Below are positions 55,845 through 63,468 of a stretch of 64,000 nucleotides of DNA, one piece after another; the first letter of the stretch is position 1; every line of letters begins with the position of its first letter. A program made the translations under genes and the position numbers. The notes beneath the pieces were generated by a model. It did not search any database, was not told the origin of the DNA, and worked only from the letters and a program-made list of their open reading frames with translations. The DNA comes from an uncultured Clostridia bacterium (GTDB taxonomy: Bacteria > Bacillota > Clostridia > TANB77 > CAG-508), in the NCBI GenBank assembly GCA_949538735.1, contig CATGLK010000006.1, forward strand, positions 1 through 64,000. The letters are read 5' to 3'.

Positions 55845-57095
55845 TTATTTATTTAACCAATCTTTCCCGTCAACAACCCTTGTAACCATCATAGAAGAAA
55901 CCGTATCTCCTACAACATTAAGCATAGTTGCTGGTGGATCAATAATTGTAGCTATAATTGTCAAAATTGGAAGCGCTGCTACTGGATATCCAAGCATAGT
56001 AATAATTAGCATTTCTGAAATAGTTCCACCGCCAATTGGCACAGCTGTTATTAAAAGGTTTGCAAGTAATGCAACTCCTACTACTCCTAAGACACTTCCT
56101 GGCGTTGCTAAGCTTGTTCCAAATAAGCATACTAAGAACATTATTTTAAATACCGAACCTATTATTGAACCGTCTTTATGGAAGCTTGTTCCTAATGGTA
56201 TTGTTGTTTCTGCTATATCGTCTGGTACACCCATTTTTTTAGCACATTCAACATTTACTGGTATTGATGCTGCACTAGAACATGTTGCTAATGCTGTTAA
56301 TGTTGATGGTATTGCGTTTTTCCAAAATGCTACTATTCCTTTTTTTCCACCTGCTATAAAAGCATATATTGTGTACACAATAAAGTAAAATGCTATTGCT
56401 ACAATTGTATATATTACAAATGTTTTTAAGTAGCCTACTGCTATTGAAGCTCCAAAGCTTCCTACCAATGCTGCAAAATAGCATCCTAATCCTACTGGTG
56501 CAAAGTACATTATGATTTTTACTATGTTTCCAACTATTTCATTTGCTGATACTAGAAAATCATATACAGGCTTTCCTTTTTCTCCTGCCATATTTGTTGC
56601 AATTCCAAATATTACTGATGCAATTAGAAGTGCTACAATGTTATCTTTTGATAACAATTTTGAAAAGTCATTTACTGTTAATAAATTAACTGTTCTGTCT
56701 GCAATTGTTAGTTTTTCCTCGTCTGTTTCTTCATCACTTGTCGTTTCTTGTAATGAAGCTCTAATTTGTTCTCCGTCTTCTGGGTTTACTAGTTTTACAA
56801 AATATGTACTAACAAATCCTATGATTACTGCAATAATTGATGTGAATATGAATACACAAATTATCGTAATCATAATTTTTCCTATTCTTTTTGGTTGTTT
56901 CATTTTTGCAATTGATGTGGTTATTGTTAAGAATATTAGTGGTACAATTATTACCAGTAATAGATTTAAAAATAAATCTCCCAACGGACTTAAAATTGTT
57001 GCTTTTTCTTGGAATATAATTCCTACAATGGCACCAACAATAATAGCAACTAATAAAATTATTGTTGATTTGTAATTTGATAAAAATTTTTTCAT
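55845..57095 (-). CDS. dicarboxylate/amino acid:cation symporter (DAACS)
   Basis: 416 residues with eight or more membrane segments. The re-entrant loop ATCSSAASIPVNVECAKKMGV and TIPLGTSFHKDGSIIGSVFK are the ligand- and sodium-binding motifs of the GltP/SstT family; AVPIGGGTISEMLIITMLGYP is the second loop. The substrate may be glutamate, aspartate, serine/threonine or a C4-dicarboxylate. An unusually long acidic loop (about 115-150) lies between the first segments. AAGAGGTAGTATT precedes the ATG. Confidence 0.95.
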   Translation of the reverse strand: MKKFLSNYKSTIILLVAIIVGAIVGIIFQEKATILSPLGDLFLNLLLVIIVPLIFLTITTSIAKMKQPKRIGKIMITIICVFIFTSIIAVIIGFVSTYFVKLVNPEDGEQIRASLQETTSDEETDEEKLTIADRTVNLLTVNDFSKLLSKDNIVALLIASVIFGIATNMAGEKGKPVYDFLVSANEIVGNIVKIIMYFAPVGLGCYFAALVGSFGASIAVGYLKTFVIYTIVAIAFYFIVYTIYAFIAGGKKGIVAFWKNAIPSTLTALATCSSAASIPVNVECAKKMGVPDDIAETTIPLGTSFHKDGSIIGSVFKIMFLVCLFGTSLATPGSVLGVVGVALLANLLITAVPIGGGTISEMLIITMLGYPVAALPILTIIATIIDPPATMLNVVGDTVSSMMVTRVVDGKDWLNK

Positions 57096-57252
57096 AATAC
57101 TACCTCTTTCTAATGTAAGGTAACTAAAAATATAATTATATCTTTAGAATTTGTTATTATTATATATTACAATATTCGGTTTTTCAAGTATTTATGACAT
57201 ATTTTGTGTATTTTGCGAAATAAATTTTAAAAAACAAATTTTCGTATATCTA

Positions 57253-57281
57253 TTGAAAAAGTGAAAGAAAATTGGTATACT
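57253..57281 (+). promoter_or_regulatory. promoter of the BRO-type gene
   Basis: TTGAAA, a 17-bp spacer and TATACT, 39 bp before the ATG. Confidence 0.75.
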
Positions 57282-57320
57282 TGGAGCATAATAATAAATT
57301 TATAAAGGAATGATGCCTAA

Positions 57321-58199
57321 ATGAAAAATGTTAAATTAGAAACAATTTCAAATCTTTTCGAAGGAAAAGAAATAAGAAGCATTTGGGATAGTGAAAAGGA
57401 AGATTACTATTTTAGTGTTGTTGATGTAGTTAGCGTATTAACTGAAAGTAATAATCCAAGAAATTATTGGAATACGCTAAAAAGAAGAATGACAGAAAAA
57501 GAAAAGAGCGAGTTGTACGCAAAATGCGTACAACTGAAAATGAAATCTCAAAAAGATGGAAAAAGTTATTTAACAGATACATTAGATACACAAGGAATAT
57601 TAAGATTAATCGAATCAATTCCAAGTCCCAAAGCAGAGCCATTTAAACTTTGGCTTGCTCAAATGGGAAAAGAGAGAATTGATGAAGTATTTGACCCAGA
57701 ACTTGCTGTTAATCGTGCTGTTGATTATTATAGAAGTCGTGGATATGATGACAAATGGATTAAGCAAAGATTAACAGGAGTTGTTGATAGACGTAAACTT
57801 ACAGATGTATGGAAAGAAAGAGGTATAACTAAAAATGTTGAATATGGGATACTTACAAACGAAATTTATGAAGAATGGTCTGGTATGAAAGCTTCAGAAT
57901 ACAAAGAATTTAAAGGAATTAGAAAAGAGTCATTAAGAGATAATATGACAGATATAGAAGTTACCCTAACAGATCTAGGAGAAATTGCAACAAGAGAACT
58001 TGCGCAAGAACACAAGCCTTATGGATTAAAAGAAAATATAAAAATAGCTAAAATGGGTGGAAATGTTGCAAAAGTAGCTAGAGATAATTTAGAAGAAAAA
58101 TTAGGAAAAACAGTCATTACTAAAAATAATGCACTAAACTATACATATTTAGATAATAAGAAAAAACAAAAATCACTAAACTCAAATGATAAAAAGTAA
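57321..58199 (+). CDS. BRO N-terminal domain protein, DinD/antirepressor-like
   Basis: 292 residues. The N-terminal BRO fold (IRSIWDSEKEDYYFSVVDVVSVLTES, NPRNYWNTLKRRM) is shared by phage antirepressors and DNA-damage-induced DinD. The middle ELAVNRAVDYYRSRGYDDKWIKQRL and ELAQEHKPYGLKENIKIAKMGG match the DinD-type C-terminal part. It probably binds DNA. No other phage genes lie nearby, so it is more likely a resident regulator or a relic than part of a prophage. Confidence 0.85.
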   Translation: MKNVKLETISNLFEGKEIRSIWDSEKEDYYFSVVDVVSVLTESNNPRNYWNTLKRRMTEKEKSELYAKCVQLKMKSQKDGKSYLTDTLDTQGILRLIESIPSPKAEPFKLWLAQMGKERIDEVFDPELAVNRAVDYYRSRGYDDKWIKQRLTGVVDRRKLTDVWKERGITKNVEYGILTNEIYEEWSGMKASEYKEFKGIRKESLRDNMTDIEVTLTDLGEIATRELAQEHKPYGLKENIKIAKMGGNVAKVARDNLEEKLGKTVITKNNALNYTYLDNKKKQKSLNSNDKK

Positions 58200-58220
58200 A
58201 ATAGTTACTAAGCATTAAAA

Positions 58221-58260
58221 GTATGATGTCTCAAAATTAATTAGTTTTGAGATATCATAC
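58221..58260. terminator. bidirectional terminator
   Basis: GTATGATGTCTCAAAA pairs with TTTTGAGATATCATAC between the BRO-type gene and the small antitoxin-like gene. Confidence 0.85.
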
Positions 58261-58262
58261 TT

Positions 58263-58397
58263 CTATAATTCAATTTTATCTTCATTGATGCAGTCTTCTA
58301 ATGGCTCTTTAAGTCCTTTCACTATATCTTCTTTTAGCCCTGGAATAGCTGATATATATAACGTTTCAATCAAATTATTATATTTTTCTTTATTCAT
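58263..58397 (-). CDS. orphan antitoxin C-terminal-like peptide
   Basis: 44 residues; GGAGCATATTATT precedes the ATG. NNLIETLYISAIPGLKEDIV and GLKEPLEDCINEDKIEL resemble the C-terminal, toxin-binding end of Phd/YefM antitoxins (ETLYLxSIPGM pattern), but the DNA-binding N-terminus is missing, and no RelE/YoeB toxin gene follows. It may be a relic or a stand-alone antitoxin. Confidence 0.6.
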   Translation of the reverse strand: MNKEKYNNLIETLYISAIPGLKEDIVKGLKEPLEDCINEDKIEL

Positions 58398-58516
58398 AAT
58401 AATATGCTCCTAACTTTTCTATATGTGTATTTCTATATTTTTTATGCTATGATATAATTATGACATATATTTTTACTTACGTCAATGCCAGAGAATGAAA
58501 CGTTCGCAAGTTTACG

Positions 58517-58879
58517 TTATTCAAACGCCTGCTTTATATGTTCTATTTTGTAGTTACTATTATTCAAAAAAACTTCAATCACATCAAATCTAGTAGGTTT
58601 GTCAGCAATCTTATTTTTAAAAATATAATATTTTGCAACATTTTTTATATGTTGTTGCTTTACCCTTTCAACCGCTTCACCAGGTCTACCATATTTTAGA
58701 CTTGTACGTGCTTTTACCTCTACAAATACAAGTTCATTTGTAGTTTCATCATATGCAATAATATCTATTTCGCCTTGTCTGCACCTAAAATTTCTTTTTA
58801 ATATTTTATAATCACTTTTTTCTAAGTATTGGCAAGCTAAATTTTCACCAATTTTTCCTGTTCCTTGATTTAAATACAT
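58517..58879 (-). CDS. YraN family nuclease-like protein
   Basis: 120 residues. The UPF0102 fold: GENLACQYLEKSDYKILKRN, RQGEIDIIAYDE and LVFVEVKARTS form a restriction-endonuclease-like core. The biological role is unsettled. It overlaps the dprA stop by ten bases and is the last gene of the comM-dprA-yraN cluster, the usual neighbourhood. Confidence 0.92.
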   Translation of the reverse strand: MYLNQGTGKIGENLACQYLEKSDYKILKRNFRCRQGEIDIIAYDETTNELVFVEVKARTSLKYGRPGEAVERVKQQHIKNVAKYYIFKNKIADKPTRFDVIEVFLNNSNYKIEHIKQAFE

Positions 58880-59787
58880 TTATACCCTCCCGCTATTTTC
58901 TTTATAGCCCCATCTAATTCTAACATCAATAATGCATTTGTAATTTCGCTTATTGATTTATTAGATTTTTTTGCTATTTCATTTACTTCTTTGTTTCCGT
59001 TCTTAATTAACATATATACTTCTTTTTCTATTTTGTTTGTTAAGCGCACTTCAAGAGTTTTATTTATCTTTTGTTCTTGTATTTTATTCTTAATATTTTT
59101 ATCTATATTTACTGTGCTAGCTTCTTTAAATTCGATGTATTTTAAAGATTTGAAATTATCAATAATATCTTTGGTTGAAGTAATTAAAATAGCTCCCTTT
59201 TTTATCAAATTATTTGTTCCCACTCCATATTTGTCATCTATTTCATGTGGCAACACAAAAACTTTTCTTCTTTGGCTTTCTGCTAGTTTTGCTGTTACAC
59301 TTGTTCCACTTCTATGTGCTGCTTCTACCACTAACACTCCTATGGATAGTCCACTTACAATCCTGTTTCTTTCCAAAAACAAGTTTGACTTAGCTTCTGT
59401 ATCTGGCGGATATTCACTTACTATAAGCCCGCCCTTTCTTATAATCTCTTTATACAACTCTATATTTTCCTTTGGAAATATGTGATTAAATCCATTTCCT
59501 AATACTGCTATTGTCTTTCCGCCAGCTTCCATTGTACCTATATGTGCTGCACTATCAATTCCTTTTGCCATTCCACTTGCAATAGTTATTTTTTGCATTG
59601 TTAATTCTGACGCGAATTTTTTTGCAAGTTTTTCACCATTTTGTGTACAATTTCGTGAGCCTACAATTGAAATTATATTTTGTTTTAGTAATTCAGTATT
59701 TCCTTCTAAATATAATTGCTTGGGTGGATTTTTTATTTCTTTTAATTGTTTTGGATATTCTTTATCTTCTATTGTAATTTTTGTCAT
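58870..59787 (-). CDS. dprA: DNA processing protein DprA
   Basis: 305 residues. It loads RecA on incoming single-stranded DNA in transformation. Rossmann-like core with IISIVGSRNCTQNG, IASGMAKGIDSAAHIGTMEA and GKTIAVLGNGFNHIFPKEN; SEYPPDTEAKSNLFLERNRIVSG follows. A C-terminal winged-helix segment (about 230-305) is present. It lies between comM and yraN. Confidence 0.96.
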   Translation of the reverse strand: MTKITIEDKEYPKQLKEIKNPPKQLYLEGNTELLKQNIISIVGSRNCTQNGEKLAKKFASELTMQKITIASGMAKGIDSAAHIGTMEAGGKTIAVLGNGFNHIFPKENIELYKEIIRKGGLIVSEYPPDTEAKSNLFLERNRIVSGLSIGVLVVEAAHRSGTSVTAKLAESQRRKVFVLPHEIDDKYGVGTNNLIKKGAILITSTKDIIDNFKSLKYIEFKEASTVNIDKNIKNKIQEQKINKTLEVRLTNKIEKEVYMLIKNGNKEVNEIAKKSNKSISEITNALLMLELDGAIKKIAGGYKCI

Positions 59788-59892
59788 TTAAATTTTTTCC
59801 TTTCTCACTTTGCTCAAAAGGCACACATAGTTATTAAAAATTTTTAATTTTTCCAAACTTACTTTTATTGATACTATATTTATATGTTCAAT

Positions 59893-61441
59893 TTAATTTT
59901 CAAAATATTTTCTATCCAAACTCCTATATTGAATTGCTTCTGCTAAATGTTGTGTTTTAATATCTCTAGAATTATCTAAATCTGCTATCGTTCTTGCTAC
60001 CTTTAAAATTCTTCCATATGCCCTTGCACTTAATCCTAATTTTTCAAATGCATCTTCTAAAATCTTTTTGCTTTTACTGTCTAACTTACAATATTTTTCA
60101 ATTAGTGCTGGTGGCAATTCTGAGTTAGAAAATATTTCTTGTCCTTTGTATCTTTCTAATTGAATTCTTCTTGCCTTGTTTACTCTTTTTCTAATTTCTT
60201 CTGACGTTTCTTCTTTTTTATTCGAGTCTAATTTTTGATATGGCACTCTACTTACTTCTATTTGCAAATCTATTCTGTCTAAAAGTGGGCCACTTATTTT
60301 ACTTAAATATTTTCGAATTTGTTCTTTGGTACAATTACATTTTTGTGTATCTGAACCATAAAATCCACATGGACATGGGTTCATACTTGCCAACAGCACA
60401 AATTTACAAGGATATGTAACTGCCATATTTAGTCTACTTATTGTTACAGTTTTATCTTCTAATGGTCCTCTTAAAGACTCTATTACTTTTTTATTAAATT
60501 CTGGTAGTTCGTCTAAGAATAAAACTCCATAATGTGCTAAACTTATTTCTCCGTGGTTTTGGAATCCTTCCACCACCTATTAATGACGTTGTTGTTATTG
60601 TGTGGTGTGGACTTTTAAATGGTCTTGTTAAAATCATTGGGTTTTCTTCTGATAATAATCCTGCTATACTGTGAATTTTTGTTACTTCTAGTGCTTCTTC
60701 AAAGCTGATATCTGGTAATATACTTGGGAACCTTTTAGCTAACATTGTCTTTCCAGAGCCGAGGAACACCGAATTAATGCACAATTGTGACTTCCTGCCG
60801 CTGATACTTCTAATGCTCTTTTCACAAGTTCTTGCCCTTTTACTTCTGAAAAATCAAACTGATATTTTGCTTGATTTTGTGAATTAAATTTTTTTGTCTT
60901 TGTTTTTTCAATATATGAATTTCCATTCAAATATTCTATGATTTCTCCTAAATGGTTAATTGGTAATATTTCTAGTCCGTCAACTATTTGTGCTTCATTT
61001 TCATTTTGTTTTGGCAGAACTATTCTCTTTATTCCAATCCTTTTGGTTTCTATACAAATTGGTAGAATTCCGTTTATTTTCTCCACACTTCCATATAAAG
61101 ATAGTTCACCTACAAAAATAGTATCTTTTAAAAATTCTGCTAAATACGGATTACTAATCTGTCTACTTGCAATCAAAATACCTAAGGCTATTGGTAAATC
61201 AAACTTTGAGCCTTCCTTTTTTGTATTTGCTGGTGCTAAGTTTACAATTATTTTTCTACTTAATATCTCTCCTTGTGTATTTTTTATAGCTGTTTTAACT
61301 CTTTCTTTCGCTTCTTTTACACTTGCATCTGGTAACCCGAACTATCTCGAAATGCGGAAGCCCTGCTGATATATCCACTTGTATAGATACTAAATATCCA
61401 TTTAGCCCTTGCAACGCCATACTTTGTACTGTTGATAACAT
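59893..61441 (-). CDS. comM: Mg chelatase-like AAA protein ComM (YifB), four +1 CGG sites
   Basis: AAA helicase of branch migration in natural transformation. The frame is broken four times, each at CGG: residue 35 (ATA GTT CGG GTT gives Val-Gly-Leu-Pro-Asp), 224 (TTA ATT CGG TGT gives Ile-Gly-Val-Pro), 227 (CCT CGG CTC gives Pro-Gly-Ser-Gly-Lys) and 296 (CCA CGG AGA gives Lys-Pro-Gly-Glu-Ile). The skipped C bases are 61339, 60771, 60761 and 60553. Sites two and three lie inside Walker A, GVPGSGKT. The joined protein is 514 residues, the normal length, and includes [12 protein letters not shown] and [11 protein letters not shown]. Downstream frames have no ribosome binding sites. AAGGAAGCAA precedes the ATG. 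Confidence 0.93.
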
Positions 61442-61456
61442 TTGCTTCCTTTCTTT

Positions 61457-61630
61457 TATGTTTGGATATCTGAGATCACTACAATTGGTAAAATAATTAT
61501 TAAATGGTATGAAATATTTGCTGAAAGTGAGAATTTCAAAATTTATTTATATAATTTTATAGGGATTTTATAAATGAATAACTATTAAATAAAGGGGTTC
61601 AATTGTAATGACCTCAGATATCCAAACATA
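61457..61630. repeat. 174-bp element with long terminal inverted repeats
   Basis: TATGTTTGGATATCTGAGAT at 61457 with CACTACAATTGG, and CAATTGTAATGACC with TCAGATATCCAAACATA ending at 61630, form an inverted pair of about 32 bp with few mismatches. The centre is AT-rich without an ORF. It lies directly upstream of comM. It could be a miniature inverted-repeat element or a long-range regulatory structure. Confidence 0.6.
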
Positions 61631-61808
61631 TTTTGTTTTTTTTGATTATTTTTTTGATTTAATTTCGATTTAAAATTTTTGATTTAAATTAAATTAGTAT
61701 TGCAATAAATGTTTAACTGTAAATCTTTTTATAGCTTAACAGAAATTTTTACAAATTGCAATACTTTTTTTAAAATTTCCCGAAAAACATTTCGACAAAA
61801 TTCGACAA

Positions 61809-61893
61809 ATTGCCATTGGGGACGGTCCTTTTTGGCAATTTATTGCCATTTATCTCCGTCCCTGTTGGCAATAAATTGCCACTGGGGACACTC
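61809..61893. repeat. intergenic palindromic repeat, GGGGACGGACC type
   Basis: TTGCCATTGGGGACGGTCCT, TTTTGGCAATTTATTGCC, CTCCGTCCCTGTTGGCAA and a second TTGCCACTGGGGACACTCC, just after the DUF6512 gene. Confidence 0.85.
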
Positions 61894-61906
61894 CTTGAAT
61901 TTTCCG

Positions 61907-62476
61907 TTATTTCTGTATCCCGTAGTTTCCTGTTGTATAGTCTCTAAAAAAGTTCACTTCTGGTGGGCAATATGTGCAAACAATGAAGCAAATTAGTAAA
62001 AATCCGACAATTATTCCTGATAAAATTTTAGTTAGTGTTGTGCTTTGTTCTTCTTTTTTCATTATTTTGTATGCAACCCATTCTCCTAAAATTATACTGA
62101 AAATGAATATTAGGATATCTATTAATAAGAAGTTTGTTCCTATTATTCCTGTGTATGTAAAGAATGTAATTGTTGTAATACATATACTTGCAAAAATTCC
62201 TATTGTTTTTGCTTCTATATAATTGTTTGCAATTTCCTTTACAAAGAAAAATTCAATTATTGCTGCAATTAGCATTGGATAAAATAATAGCTTTAGATGT
62301 TCCCATACGCTTTCGTTTACTGCTGAAAAGCTGCCTACAAATGCGTTTTCTCCTGTCCAACTATATAAAAAGTGTAGTATTGTACCAAAAAACAAGCTAA
62401 AAATTATTGCAATAATTTCTATTTGTAATAATTTGCTTGTTTTAATTTTTTCCCATATTTTTTGTATTTCTTCCAT
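61907..62476 (-). CDS. DUF6512 family membrane protein
   Basis: 189 residues with five or six membrane segments. FFGTILHFLYSWTGENAFVG, FSAVNESVWEHLKLLFYPML and the C-terminal CPPEVNFFRDYTTGNYGIQ are family features. The function is unknown. AAGGAGGTAACCTAA precedes the ATG. Confidence 0.88.
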   Translation of the reverse strand: MEEIQKIWEKIKTSKLLQIEIIAIIFSLFFGTILHFLYSWTGENAFVGSFSAVNESVWEHLKLLFYPMLIAAIIEFFFVKEIANNYIEAKTIGIFASICITTITFFTYTGIIGTNFLLIDILIFIFSIILGEWVAYKIMKKEEQSTTLTKILSGIIVGFLLICFIVCTYCPPEVNFFRDYTTGNYGIQK

Positions 62477-62610
62477 TTAGGTTACCTCCTTATTCTCATT
62501 TATATGCGTTTAAGGTGTTTTTATTCTTGTATTTTATTGTACTTTTTATTCTGTGTTTCTATATGTTTTCCACATTTATCTCACCATTTGTGGATTTTTC
62601 AAAAATAACC

Positions 62611-62639
62611 TTGTATATTATAGAATATTATTTTATAAT
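62611..62639 (+). promoter_or_regulatory. promoter of the second HD gene
   Basis: TTGTAT, a 17-bp spacer and TATAAT, 32 bp before the ATG. Confidence 0.7.
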
Positions 62640-62671
62640 ATCATTATATAAAAATATGGAGTGTTATAAAA

Positions 62672-63442
62672 ATGATTGATGTAGAACTTGCAAAAAAAGA
62701 ATTTGATAAATATGTTTCGAATTTTAATCCCAACGAGGGTAGAATTAAATTAAAAATAGAGCACATAAAAAGAGTTGCTGAAATGAGCAAAAAGCTTGCT
62801 ATGAATTTAAATCTAGATGAAGAATATATTAAATTGGCCGAAATAATCGGTCTATTTCATGATATTGGTAGATTTAAGCAGGTTGAACTTTTCAACACTT
62901 TTAGTGACAAGGATTCTGTTAATCATGCTGAATTTAGTGTAAAGACTTTATTTGATGATAATTTAATTGCTAATTTTAATATTGATGAGAAATATCACCA
63001 AATAATAAAATCAGCTGTTTTAAATCACAATAAACCTAGAATAGATTCGGCTTTAACAGGAGATGAGTTATTATTTGCAAAAATTATTAGGGATGCTGAT
63101 AAACTTGATATCTTTTACACAATCTGTGAATATGATTTTGAGAGTATCTTTTGGTATCCTGAGTTTGACTGCGAAAGAATTAGTGATATTATTATAAATC
63201 AGTTTATAAATGATCATTCAATTAATTATCCTGATATAAAGACAAATGCTGATGTAATTCTTTGTTTTTATGCTTATATTTATGATTTTAATTTTGATTT
63301 TTCTTTGGGATTTTTGAAGACCAAAGATTATTTAGAAACTTTTGCTGGTCGTGTTAAGCAAAAGTTCAGTAGCGAGATTGTAGGTCAACAAGTAGATGAG
63401 ATTTTAAAGATTTCTAATGATTATTTAAATAGTATTTTTTAG
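62672..63442 (+). CDS. HD-domain metal-dependent phosphohydrolase
   Basis: 256 residues, a paralogue of the gene at 6391-7164. LFHDIGRFKQVELFNTF, VNHAEFSVKTLF, SAVLNHNKPRID and IIRDADKLDIFYTI are the same four metal-site blocks in the same order. The substrate is unknown. It is monocistronic and convergent with maf. Confidence 0.87.
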   Translation: MIDVELAKKEFDKYVSNFNPNEGRIKLKIEHIKRVAEMSKKLAMNLNLDEEYIKLAEIIGLFHDIGRFKQVELFNTFSDKDSVNHAEFSVKTLFDDNLIANFNIDEKYHQIIKSAVLNHNKPRIDSALTGDELLFAKIIRDADKLDIFYTICEYDFESIFWYPEFDCERISDIIINQFINDHSINYPDIKTNADVILCFYAYIYDFNFDFSLGFLKTKDYLETFAGRVKQKFSSEIVGQQVDEILKISNDYLNSIF

Positions 63443-63468
63443 GCTTGAATTAATTTTAATTCAAGCCC

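Noticed and set aside
57321..58199. Prophage remnant around the BRO-type gene
   Set aside because: No integrase, terminase, structural gene or att-like duplication lies nearby; neighbours are housekeeping genes.
5680..61339. Frame breaks explained as sequencing or assembly errors
   Set aside because: Errors would not fall only on CGG in frame, always as an extra C before a conserved glycine codon, and never elsewhere. Raw reads were not available, so the point is not closed, but the pattern does not look like homopolymer or random indels.
4377..61441. Annotating the seven split genes as pseudogenes
   Set aside because: Each is restored to normal length by the same one-base rule with all catalytic motifs kept, and there are no other stops or indels.
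62564..62600. DnaA-box-like TTTTCCACA and TTTGTGGA pair
   Set aside because: Only two imperfect boxes, no AT-rich unwinding cluster and no dnaA or dnaN nearby; not an origin.
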